Below the pieces are notes generated by a model. That model ran no database searches, was not told the DNA's origin, and worked only from the letters and a program-made list of their open reading frames with translations. Position numbers and translations under genes: made by a program. Below, in pieces: positions 16,467 through 24,552 of a stretch of DNA of 64,000 nucleotides; the stretch's first letter is position 1, and every line of letters begins with the position of its first letter. Origin of the DNA: Pseudomonadota bacterium (GTDB lineage: Bacteria; Pseudomonadota; Alphaproteobacteria; Sphingomonadales; Sphingomonadaceae); assembly GCA_023416515.1 (NCBI GenBank), contig JAEZHP010000183.1:1-64000 (forward strand). The letters run 5' to 3'.

Positions 16467-16595
16467 TCAGGCCACGACGAGGATCACAATTACGCCGAAG
16501 CAGGCCGCGCCGCCGACTTCCTTCTGCTTGGCCGAGCCATGGAGCCCCACTTGGGTCTTGAGCTCCGGAAGCTTGGTGATGTCGATCTTGCCCAT
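16467..16595 (-). CDS. 42-residue peptide with hydrophobic C-terminus (possible precursor)
   Basis: A short gene with a textbook ribosome site (AGGAGG, seven bases before ATG). The N-terminal part is charged (MGKIDITKLPELKTQVG), the middle is SAKQKEVGG, and the last 13 residues are a hydrophobic stretch starting ACFGVIV. The GG before the hydrophobic part recalls double-glycine leaders, but a small single-helix membrane peptide fits equally well. There is one Cys and no Ser/Thr-rich core. Two unusual enzyme-like genes follow directly. No family is recognised; calling it a modified-peptide precursor is a hypothesis. Confidence 0.6.
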   Translation of the reverse strand: MGKIDITKLPELKTQVGLHGSAKQKEVGGAACFGVIVILVVA

Positions 16596-16602
16596 TCCCT
16601 TT

Positions 16603-16617
16603 CCTCCTGCACGTGCA
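16603..16617 (-). promoter_or_regulatory. Shine-Dalgarno and adjoining 10-base palindrome, peptide gene
   Basis: AGGAGG (16603-16608) lies seven bases before the peptide ATG and settles that start. It abuts a perfect palindrome TGCACGTGCA (16608-16617), which could be an operator half or a chance match. Confidence 0.55.
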
Positions 16618-16753
16618 ATCGGAGGAGCTGACTCGCCCGACTGCTGCCGACGGCCTGCCACCCCGCGGCAACAGTCTCGCAAGAGGACAAAAGCTGTTGG
16701 GGGCCATTAACTTAGCTGTGGATGCAACTGGGGAAATCCGGGGGATAACCGGT

Positions 16754-17377
16754 TTACAACTCGGCTCCCGCGTCGCGTAGGCTCTCGTCGTCATAAGCGT
16801 TCCGGAGCGCTTTCAGGCGGCGAAGTTCGGCGAGATGGCGCCGGCGCGCCCGCAAGAGGGAAAGCATGATCAGGAATATAACGCTGAGAACGATGATGCC
16901 GCGGGCGGAACCGACCCAGTGGATCAGCTCCACGGCAATGGCGTGAGGATCGCCGCCGGTCCGCGCCCCCACCTTTACGAGCAAGGCCAGGGGGGCGATC
17001 AGCGGGAGGACAGCGAGGCTCAGCATGTTCCGACGCAGGTTCGCCTTTACGTGGCGGACGCTGCTATCGATGAATCCGTGCCTGTCGGCCGTGTCGAGGC
17101 TTCGGCTCATCTGGCGGAGGGCGCGACGCTTGAACGTCAGCCAAACGGTGACGACGATCAGGATGACCGCACCGCCGAGAAGCAGTGGACTTCGCGACGC
17201 GAACGTGGACACCGCGGTGCTGACGGTGAGGAACGCCACGAGCGCAATGTCCGCAAAGTCGGAGAGCTGCCCGCGGCGTCGAGCGCGCTCGGCGAGCTGC
17301 TCGAGCTCTTTCCGTTCCGCCGGCTCCGGCTCCGAGCGCCACAGGATCGCGAGGTCGTCGAGATCGGCCGTGCTCAT
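16754..17377 (-). CDS. Four-helix membrane protein coupled to sigma factor (possible anti-sigma)
   Basis: The 207-residue protein has a charged N-terminal 40 residues (cytosolic, Glu/Arg rich) and four predicted membrane helices (around FADIALVAFLTV, LLGGAVILIVVTVW, LAVLPLIAPLALL and IIVLSVIFLIMLSL), ending in a basic helix. Its ATG overlaps the sigma-factor stop by ATGA, which is where anti-sigma factors usually sit. It lacks the HxxxCxxC zinc motif of ZAS anti-sigma factors, so the role rests on context. The peptide cassette follows 158 bases downstream on the same strand. Confidence 0.6.
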   Translation of the reverse strand: MSTADLDDLAILWRSEPEPAERKELEQLAERARRRGQLSDFADIALVAFLTVSTAVSTFASRSPLLLGGAVILIVVTVWLTFKRRALRQMSRSLDTADRHGFIDSSVRHVKANLRRNMLSLAVLPLIAPLALLVKVGARTGGDPHAIAVELIHWVGSARGIIVLSVIFLIMLSLLRARRRHLAELRRLKALRNAYDDESLRDAGAEL

Positions 17378-17922
17378 GAGCGGGACTCCATGATGGCCTT
17401 GAGGGCAGCCCTGGCGCGCTGGCAGCGAAGCATGGCCGCGTTGCTGGTGATTCCGAGCACGTCGCCGATCTCGGCATAGCTGAACTCTTCCAGCGTCAGC
17501 ACGATCGCCTCGCGCTGCGGGATCGGCAGCTTCTGGATCGACTCCACGAGGCGCTGCCTCATGTCGTTCTGGACCGCGATCTCGTCCGGCCGCGGCCCCG
17601 ACGAGGGCAGGTCCGCGGAAAGCTCCTCCTGCCTCGGCTCGCGGGCCCGGCGGGTGACGTGCGAAATGCACCGTTTTTGAGCGATCGCCGCGACGAAGGT
17701 CTTGAGCGAGGATTCGCCGCGAAAGCTTGCGAGAGCGACCCAGACGGCGAGCAATATGTCCTGGACCAGCTCACGGCGAAGCGTCGGGTCCGCCTCGTAG
17801 GACAAGGCGATTCGGTTGATCAGCGCGACATGATTGCTTCGCGCCTCGTCGAACAGGCCTTGCCTGCTCCCCGGCGCCCCCCGCCGGGAGGCGTCTGGCG
17901 GCTCTTCGCTCACCGTTGCCAC
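17374..17922 (-). CDS. ECF-type RNA polymerase sigma factor
   Basis: A 182-residue sigma-70 family protein with region 2 (RRELVQDILLAVWVALASFRG, then FVAAIAQKRCISHVTR) and region 4 (LPIPQREAIVLTLEEFSYAEI, then a helix-turn-helix with SNAAMLRCQRARAAL). Region 1 and 3 are missing, as in ECF factors. The start is GTG at 17922; a second GTG four codons in is possible. It is coupled to a membrane protein that may restrain it, and is divergent from the adenylate cyclase gene. Its regulon may include the peptide cassette; this is unproven. Confidence 0.85.
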   Translation of the reverse strand: MATVSEEPPDASRRGAPGSRQGLFDEARSNHVALINRIALSYEADPTLRRELVQDILLAVWVALASFRGESSLKTFVAAIAQKRCISHVTRRAREPRQEELSADLPSSGPRPDEIAVQNDMRQRLVESIQKLPIPQREAIVLTLEEFSYAEIGDVLGITSNAAMLRCQRARAALKAIMESRS

Positions 17923-18104
17923 GAAGGCCTGAGAGGAGACCGGAACAAAGCAGCATCATGATAGACAAGGTGCGGGCTCCCGCAAGTCATCCTCCCGAAC
18001 CGAGCCAAAGCGGACCAGAATGGCGGCTTTCCTCGACCGCGATTGAGGCCTGTTCATCTTCGCCGGCGCGGTCTAGCCTTTTGCGGGGACATCGGGAGGG
18101 GAAG

Positions 18105-20174
18105 ATGGCCGACGCGGGCACCCGGGTTGCGGACAAGGAGCAGCGCCGCGGCCTTATCGGCGTCCGCCGCACCCTCCGCCAGATCGGCTTCGCGAGGCTG
18201 CTCCTCACCCTGCTCCTGCTTGGCGCCTCGCTCGCCGTCGCCCGCTACAGCTGGACCCTGCCCCTGGTCAGCGACGCCGAACGCGGGCTCTACGACCTTC
18301 GCTTCTATTGGGGCGCCGAGCGGCTTGGGCAGGACGACCGAATCACTCTCGTCACCTATACCGACCAGACCCTCGAGCAGCTCGGCAAGCGCTCGCCGCT
18401 CGACCGGCACATGCTGGCCCAGGCGCTTCGAGCGATCGACTCGATGAACCCGCGCGCGATCGGGATCGACATCCTGATCGACCAGGAGCAGCCCGAGGAC
18501 GCCGAGCTGATCGCGGCGATGCGCACCATGCGCACCCCCACCTTCCTCGCCTTCACCACCGCGGAGGCCAATCCCGAGCAGATGCAATATTGGCAGGAGC
18601 AGTTCCTGCGCGGCTTCCTTGCCCAGGTCCGCTCGGGTCCGGTTCGCCCGGCGAGCATCCGCTTCATCCCGGACGAGGCCGACGGGGTCATGCGGCGCTG
18701 GCCCGAGGCCGATCCCAACCTGCCGCCCTTCCTCGCCAACGCGATGGCCCCCGATCACCGCGACTTCCTCGGCTATCGCGGTGCGATCGACTACCGGCTC
18801 ACCGGCAGCCCGGAGCTCCAGCCGTTTACCGAGATTCCTGTCGAGATGCTGGCATCGCTCGCGAGCGGCGAGATGCCGCCCGACGAGGCGGCGGCGATCG
18901 CCGAGAGCCTTCGGCCGACCATCGAGGGCCGCTACATCCTGCTCGGCGGCAACATCCAGCTGCTCGACGACTTCGAGACTCCGATGTCGCGGGCCGGCCA
19001 GGAAGCGCAGATCTTCACCAAGGGCATGATCATCCACGCCCACATGCTGTCGCAGCTGCTCGACAACCGGATGCCCTGGCCGATCCCGAACTGGCTGCTG
19101 TGGGCCGCGGCGATCCTGATCGTCGCGGGCGGAGTCCTGACCGCGGTGCTCGAGGGACGCGGCTGGATCCTCGGCGTCGCGGTCATCGTCCAGATGGGAG
19201 TGATCTCGGTCCTTCCCTTCCTGCTCGAGGCCAAGAACGTCGAGACCATTCATCTCCCCGCCGCTGGCTGGGGCGCGGGCTGGCTTCTCGCGGTTCTCGG
19301 TGCCGGAATCGCCGCCCGGGCGGTGGGATCGGAGCAGCGCAAGTTCGCCTCGTCCGCGCTCGGCAAATATCTTCCCGCGGACGTCGCAGCCCAGATCATG
19401 CGCGATCCCGAACGCCTCGCGCTCAAGGGCGAGAAGAAGCAGATCTACGCGCTGTTCACCGACCTGGAGGGCTTCACCAAGTTGAGCCACGCAATCCAGC
19501 CGGAGCAATTGTCGAGCCTGCTCAACCGCTATCTCGACACGCTCAGCGACATCGTCCTCAAACATGGCGGGACGATCGACAAGTTCGTCGGCGACGCCGT
19601 CATCGCCTTCTGGGGCGCTCCGATCAGCCGTCCCGACGATGGCGACCGCGCGGTTCGGGCGGCTATCGCCATGTTCGAGGCCGGCGAGGAGGTGCGCCGA
19701 TCCGCCGATCCCGATCTGCCGACGATCGGCCGAACCCGTGTCGGGCTCCATCATGGGGAGGCGGTGGTCGGCAATTTCGGGGGACAGAAGCGAATCCAGT
19801 ACACCGCGCTGGGCGACGGGATGAACACCGCGGCACGGCTCGAATCCGCCAACAAGGCGCTCCAGACCACCATCCTCGTCAGCACCGCGGTGAAGGAGGA
19901 GACCGACGAAGACCTCTACCGGCCGATGGGCCGCGTCATCCTAAGCGGGCGTCCCACCCCGATCGAGATCTGGGAGCCGGTGCCGCATATGGAGGCCGGC
20001 GTCCGTGCCCGCCTGCGCGATCTGTGGGAGCGTTACGACGGCGGCGAGCGCGACGCGCTCGTAGAGATCGAACAGATCGCCTCAGCGCATCCCGATGACT
20101 CGGCGCTTCACAATTTCGTGTTCCGGCTTCGCGAGGCTGGGCCGGGCGGCGCCTTCGTGCTCGAGTCGAAATAG
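18105..20174 (+). CDS. CHASE2-domain class III adenylate cyclase
   Basis: A 689-residue membrane sensor-cyclase. After one N-terminal helix comes an extracytoplasmic CHASE2 domain (about 50-310), then three helices (310-420), then a class III cyclase domain (450-620). Metal Asp residues lie in FTDLEGFT and DKFVGDAV, and the substrate region reads GQKRIQYTALGDGMNTAARL, consistent with ATP. GGGAGGGG precedes the ATG at 18105; the frame upstream lacks homology. It should make cAMP in response to an unknown periplasmic signal. The next gene encodes a secreted protein often found with such cyclases. Confidence 0.9.
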   Translation: MADAGTRVADKEQRRGLIGVRRTLRQIGFARLLLTLLLLGASLAVARYSWTLPLVSDAERGLYDLRFYWGAERLGQDDRITLVTYTDQTLEQLGKRSPLDRHMLAQALRAIDSMNPRAIGIDILIDQEQPEDAELIAAMRTMRTPTFLAFTTAEANPEQMQYWQEQFLRGFLAQVRSGPVRPASIRFIPDEADGVMRRWPEADPNLPPFLANAMAPDHRDFLGYRGAIDYRLTGSPELQPFTEIPVEMLASLASGEMPPDEAAAIAESLRPTIEGRYILLGGNIQLLDDFETPMSRAGQEAQIFTKGMIIHAHMLSQLLDNRMPWPIPNWLLWAAAILIVAGGVLTAVLEGRGWILGVAVIVQMGVISVLPFLLEAKNVETIHLPAAGWGAGWLLAVLGAGIAARAVGSEQRKFASSALGKYLPADVAAQIMRDPERLALKGEKKQIYALFTDLEGFTKLSHAIQPEQLSSLLNRYLDTLSDIVLKHGGTIDKFVGDAVIAFWGAPISRPDDGDRAVRAAIAMFEAGEEVRRSADPDLPTIGRTRVGLHHGEAVVGNFGGQKRIQYTALGDGMNTAARLESANKALQTTILVSTAVKEETDEDLYRPMGRVILSGRPTPIEIWEPVPHMEAGVRARLRDLWERYDGGERDALVEIEQIASAHPDDSALHNFVFRLREAGPGGAFVLESK

Positions 20175-20364
20175 CGATGAAAAAGACCGATGTTCGACGA
20201 AGACCGCAACTTCTGCGTCGAGGATGCCGAGCCGGAATTCTGCCGTTCATACGAGCGGAGTATGGAGGTCGTGGAACGACGCGCATCAGCCGGCGGCTGG
20301 GGGTGGATGCCGCTTGGCGTGAATTTTGTGTATAGGCCTGTAAGCAGTTCGGAGGGAGAACAGA

Positions 20365-21096
20365 GTGTCTTGGAGTCCACGCAAGCGGCGGCTCGTCCAG
20401 TTCGCCGTTCTCGCAATCGCGGCGGGTGAAGTCTCGGCGGCGACAGCGGAAGTCCTCATCCTTCGATCGGCAGGACCCTCGGCCCGAAACTATCCGGCCG
20501 GCCGGCGGGTCGCCGACAATACCAGCTTCACTCTGCGCCCCAGCGACGTCGTCGTGGTTCTGGCCAACGGCGCGACTCGCACCTTCCGGGGCCCCGGTTC
20601 CTTCTCCGCAACCGGCCCGGTTCGGCGCGGCACGCAGATGGCCGGCGGCACCAATGTCCGCCGCCAGACCGGAGCAGTCCGCGGCGACGACCCTGTGGCG
20701 CCTGTGACCCATCCTGCGGACATCTGGCAGTTCGACGTGAGCCAGAGCGGGCGGGCCTGCGTGCTTCCCGGGCAACGGCCCGTCCTGTGGCGTCCGCAGA
20801 GCGACCGCGCGGTTCGGCTCACCATCACTCCGCAGAACGGCGCTGCGCAGACGGTGAACTGGAATGCTGGCCAATCCACGATCGAATGGCCGGCGAGCGT
20901 TCCAGTCGTCGACGGCTCGAGCTACCAGCTCAACTGGACCGGCGCTCTCAATCCGGTGCGGGTGACGACCCGGACCTTGACCGGCGTGCAGGTCGGCAAT
21001 GTCGAAGCGGTGGCGACCGCCTTCCTCGACAACAATTGCCGCTCGCAGCTCGATGTTCTCATCGCGACGCGCGCCGCCTCGGACGGGCCAGCCTAG
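20365..21096 (+). CDS. Secreted protein of unknown function, beside the cyclase
   Basis: A 243-residue protein with a basic N-terminus, one hydrophobic segment (FAVLAIAAGEVSAATA) and an all-beta remainder. Residues 45-90 (YPAGRRVADNTSFTLRPSD then VVVLANGATRTFRGPGSF) resemble FecR-like or bacterial Ig-like strands. The start is GTG with GGAGGGAG upstream. It is on the same strand as the CHASE2 cyclase, 190 bases downstream, and could present a signal to that sensor. No catalytic motif is visible. Confidence 0.65.
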   Translation: MSWSPRKRRLVQFAVLAIAAGEVSAATAEVLILRSAGPSARNYPAGRRVADNTSFTLRPSDVVVVLANGATRTFRGPGSFSATGPVRRGTQMAGGTNVRRQTGAVRGDDPVAPVTHPADIWQFDVSQSGRACVLPGQRPVLWRPQSDRAVRLTITPQNGAAQTVNWNAGQSTIEWPASVPVVDGSSYQLNWTGALNPVRVTTRTLTGVQVGNVEAVATAFLDNNCRSQLDVLIATRAASDGPA

Positions 21097-21102
21097 CCGG
21101 CC

Positions 21103-22569
21103 TTATTCGCCCATCTGCTTCTTGGGCGGGCCCTCGTCGCGGCGACGGATGACGAGGTTGCGGATCTCGGTCATGTCCTCCATCGCGAAGCGAACGCCTT
21201 CGCGGCCGAGGCCGCTGTCCTTCACTCCGCCATAGGGCATGTTGTCGACCCGGTAGCTGGGCACGTCGTTGATGACGACTCCGCCGACTTCGAGCCGGTC
21301 CCAGGCGTCGAACATCTTGAACAGGTCGCGGGTGAAGATGCCGGCCTGAAGGCCGAACTTGCTGTCGTTCACCACTTCCAGGGCCTGGTCGAAGTCGCTG
21401 AATCGGATCAGGAAGGCGACCGGGCCGAACGCTTCCTCGATGTTGATCTTGGTGTCGCGATCGACATTCTCGAGCAGGGTCGCTTCGAGCATCGCGCCGT
21501 CGCGCTTGCCGCCGCACAGAAGCTTGGCTCCCTTCCCAATCGCTTCCTGGATCCACCCGTCGAGACGCTTGGCCTCGCCTTCCGAGATCATCGGGCCGAT
21601 GAAGACGTTGCGGTCCTTGGGGTCCCCGGCGACCAGCGTCTTGGTCTTCGCCACAAGCATGTCGCGGAAGCGATCATAGACCTCGTCGTGGATCAGGATT
21701 CGCTGGACGCCGATGCAGGACTGTCCCGACTGGTAGAAAGCGCCGAAGATCACCCGCTCGAGCGCATCGTCGAGGTCGGCGTCGTGATCGACGATCACCG
21801 CGGCGTTGCCGCCGAGCTCCAGCACCACCTTCTTCTTGCCGGCCTTGGCCTTGAGCTCCCAGCCGACCCCGGGTGAGCCGGTGAAGCTGAGCAGCTTCAG
21901 TCGGTCGTCCGTGGTGAACAGGTCCGCGCCGTCGCGGTGCGCAGGCAGGATCGAGAATGCGCCTTTCGGCAGGTCGGTCTCGGCGAGCACTTCGCCGATG
22001 ATGATCGTTCCGAGCGGAGTCCGGCTTGCCGGCTTGACGATGAAGGGGCAGCCGACCGCGAGCGCCGGGGCGATCTTGTGTGCAGCGAGATTGAGTGGGA
22101 AGTTGAATGGTGAGATGAACGAACACGGCCCGATCGGCACCCGCTTCCAAATGCCCTGATAGCCTTTCGCGCGGGGCGAGATGTCGAGCGGCTGGACCTC
22201 GCCGGTCATCCGAACCGATTCCTCAGCGGCGATCCGGAACGTGTCGATCAGGCGGCTGACCTCGCCTTCACTGTCCTTGATCGGCTTTCCCGCCTCGACG
22301 CAGAGCGCGTAGGCAAGCTCGTCGAACCTTTCCTTGAACCGGTCGACGCAATGCTGGAGCACCGCCTGCCGCTCATAAGCCGGCATCCGCGCCATCGGTT
22401 CGGTCGCCCGCACCGTCCCTTCAATTCCTTCGAGGATCGTCGCGGCATCGGCCTGGGCGACCCGAAACGCGACCTCCCCGGTGAACTTGTCGGTGACCTC
22501 GAGGTCGGCATTGGGCTGCCGCGCCTCGTTGTTCACGTAGAGCGGATAGGTGTCTTTGAGCTTCACCAT
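21103..22569 (-). CDS. NAD(P)-dependent aldehyde dehydrogenase
   Basis: A 488-residue ALDH-superfamily enzyme. The catalytic Cys is in FYQSGQSCIGVQR (about residue 290), the general-base Glu in LELGGNAAVIV, and the N-terminal cofactor region contains ISPFNFPLNLAAHKIAPAL and FTGSPGVG. The late EVGGVVINDVPSYRVDNMPYGG is typical of glyceraldehyde-3-phosphate/lactaldehyde-type and related ALDHs. Substrate cannot be assigned. It starts 33 bases after the acetolactate-synthase-like gene and is probably co-transcribed, so an aldehyde from that reaction or its neighbours is a candidate. Confidence 0.92.
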   Translation of the reverse strand: MVKLKDTYPLYVNNEARQPNADLEVTDKFTGEVAFRVAQADAATILEGIEGTVRATEPMARMPAYERQAVLQHCVDRFKERFDELAYALCVEAGKPIKDSEGEVSRLIDTFRIAAEESVRMTGEVQPLDISPRAKGYQGIWKRVPIGPCSFISPFNFPLNLAAHKIAPALAVGCPFIVKPASRTPLGTIIIGEVLAETDLPKGAFSILPAHRDGADLFTTDDRLKLLSFTGSPGVGWELKAKAGKKKVVLELGGNAAVIVDHDADLDDALERVIFGAFYQSGQSCIGVQRILIHDEVYDRFRDMLVAKTKTLVAGDPKDRNVFIGPMISEGEAKRLDGWIQEAIGKGAKLLCGGKRDGAMLEATLLENVDRDTKINIEEAFGPVAFLIRFSDFDQALEVVNDSKFGLQAGIFTRDLFKMFDAWDRLEVGGVVINDVPSYRVDNMPYGGVKDSGLGREGVRFAMEDMTEIRNLVIRRRDEGPPKKQMGE

Positions 22570-22602
22570 CTAATCCCCTAATCCCCCAATCGGCTCAGCG
22601 GA

Positions 22603-24291
22603 TCAGGCCGGCTGCGGCTGGGCGGGCATGGCGGCGGCGGGCGCTCCGACCTGGGCGCTCAGCTCCTTGAGGTCCTTGTTCAGGATTTGGTCGTTCTCGC
22701 TATAGTCGACCGGGCAGTCGATCAGGTGCACCCCCGGCGTTTCGAGGCAGGTGCTAAGAAGCTCCGGAAGACTCTCCGCGCTCTCCACCCGGTGGCCGGT
22801 CGCGCCGTAGCTCTCAGCATATTTCACGAAGTCGGGGTTGCCGTAGGTCAGTCCCCAATCGTCGAAGCCCATATTGGCCTGCTTCCAACGGATCATGCCG
22901 TAGCTGTTGTCGTTGAGGATCAGCACGGTGATGTTGAGCTTCAGGCGGACCGCGGTCTCCATCTCCTGGCTGTTCATCATGAAGCCGCCATCGCCGCAGA
23001 TCGCCATGACCTTGCGGTCCGGATAGACCATCGCCGACGCCATCGCCGACGGAAGGCCGGCGCCCATCGTCGCAAGTGCGTTGTCGAGAAGCACGGTATT
23101 GGGCTGGCGCGCGGGATAATTGCGCGCGAACCAGATTTTGTAGACGCCGTTGTCGAGGCAGATGATCCCGTCCGCAGGCATCGCCGCCCGGATCTGCTTG
23201 ACCAGGCAGGGCGGGAAGACCGGGAAGCGCATGTCGTCGCACAGGCTGTTGGTGTGCTCGACCTCCGCCTTGTGGGCGGCGAGCATCGAGTCAAAGTTCC
23301 AGCGACCCGACGGCACGATGTCGTTCTTGATCTGCCAGATGGCGTTGGCGATGTCGCCGATCACCTCGATCTGGGGGAAATAGACCGGGTCGACCTCGGC
23401 GGTCTTGGCCGACACGTGGATCACCTCCGTGCCGCCGAGCTTCATGAAGAAGGGCGGCTTCTCAATAACGTCGTGGCCGACGTTGATGATGAGGTCAGAG
23501 GCCTCGATCGCCTTGTGGACGAAGTCGCCTGCCGACAGCGCCGCGCAGCCGAGGAACAGTGGATGGGTCTCGTCGATGACGCCCTTGCCGAGTTGCGTGG
23601 TGATGAACGGGATTCCGGTCTTCTCGATGAACTGGAGAAGCATCCGGCTCGTCATCGTCCGGTTGGCGCCCTGTCCCAGCACCAGCACCGGCGAACGCGC
23701 CTCCTCGATACGCTTCACGGCGGCGCGCACCGCTTTCTCGTCGGCGGTCGGGCGCCGCACCAGGCTGCGCGGGATCGGCCGGGAATCGGTCTGCTCGTCG
23801 GCGACATCCTCGGGGAATTCGAGATGGGTCGCGCCGGGCTTCTCTTCCTCGGCGAGGCGATAGGCTTCTCGGATCCGGCTTGGGATATTGTCCGCGGACG
23901 CCAGCTGATGCGTATATTTGGTGATCGGCCGCATCATGTCGACGACGTCGAGGATCTGGAATCGGCCCTGTTTGGATTTCTTGATCGGCTTCTGACCGGT
24001 GACCATCAGGATCGGCATTCCGCCGAGTTGTGCGTAAGCCGCCGCGGTGACGAAGTTGGTCGCGCCCGGCCCAAGCGTGGCCATGCACACGCCGACCTTG
24101 CCGGTGTGGCGCCCGTAGGTCGCGGCCATGAAGCCTGCGCCCTGTTCGTGCCTGGTGAGGATCAGCTTGATCTTCTTCGACCGCGACAGGCTGTCGAGCA
24201 TGTCGAGATTCTCTTCGCCGGGAACGCCGAAGACATATTCGCAGCCTTCTTCCTCGAGGCATTGAACGAACAGGTCGGAAGCCTTCGTCAT
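22603..24291 (-). CDS. Acetolactate-synthase-like thiamine-diphosphate enzyme
   Basis: A 562-residue enzyme of the biosynthetic/catabolic acetolactate synthase family. The activating Glu is in RHEQGAGFMAATYGR, and the ThDP/Mg motif is GDGGFMMNSQEME through ILNDNSYG. The start MTKASDLFVQCLEEEG has GGGGAGACGG ahead; an in-frame ATG 15 codons earlier lacks homology. There is no ilvN regulatory-subunit gene nearby and an aldehyde dehydrogenase follows, which favours a catabolic or specialised role over branched-chain amino acid synthesis. Other ThDP decarboxylases are possible. Confidence 0.85.
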   Translation of the reverse strand: MTKASDLFVQCLEEEGCEYVFGVPGEENLDMLDSLSRSKKIKLILTRHEQGAGFMAATYGRHTGKVGVCMATLGPGATNFVTAAAYAQLGGMPILMVTGQKPIKKSKQGRFQILDVVDMMRPITKYTHQLASADNIPSRIREAYRLAEEEKPGATHLEFPEDVADEQTDSRPIPRSLVRRPTADEKAVRAAVKRIEEARSPVLVLGQGANRTMTSRMLLQFIEKTGIPFITTQLGKGVIDETHPLFLGCAALSAGDFVHKAIEASDLIINVGHDVIEKPPFFMKLGGTEVIHVSAKTAEVDPVYFPQIEVIGDIANAIWQIKNDIVPSGRWNFDSMLAAHKAEVEHTNSLCDDMRFPVFPPCLVKQIRAAMPADGIICLDNGVYKIWFARNYPARQPNTVLLDNALATMGAGLPSAMASAMVYPDRKVMAICGDGGFMMNSQEMETAVRLKLNITVLILNDNSYGMIRWKQANMGFDDWGLTYGNPDFVKYAESYGATGHRVESAESLPELLSTCLETPGVHLIDCPVDYSENDQILNKDLKELSAQVGAPAAAMPAQPQPA

Positions 24292-24468
24292 CTCGCCGTC
24301 TCCCCTTTGTGGCGATGCTGTACAAGGACGCGACACGAACGAGGCCGATGCGGCGGATAGCGGATTGCCGGCTGATCCCCCCGAACGGCGGCAAGTCTAA
24401 CCAGCAATTCGGACCCTGTCACCCGATCCGATGTGGAGGGCGATGCGGCAAGCTGCGGGACTTCGCCA

Positions 24469-24497
24469 TTGATTGCGTTTGCGGTTTTGCCCATAGT
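24469..24497 (+). promoter_or_regulatory. Candidate promoter of the multihaem cytochrome operon
   Basis: TTGATT, a 17-base spacer and CATAGT (four of six matches in each box) lie about 55 bases upstream of the first cytochrome gene, in the divergent gap with the acetolactate-synthase-like gene. Confidence 0.4.
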
Positions 24498-24552
24498 TTT
24501 GCCCGCACGTGGGAGTTGGCGCTTCATCAGGCGCCTTGTGCATGGGGGTCGG

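Noticed and set aside
20177..20364. Short open frames between the adenylate cyclase and the secreted protein gene
   Set aside because: They lack ribosome sites and homology and overlap the next gene's start region.
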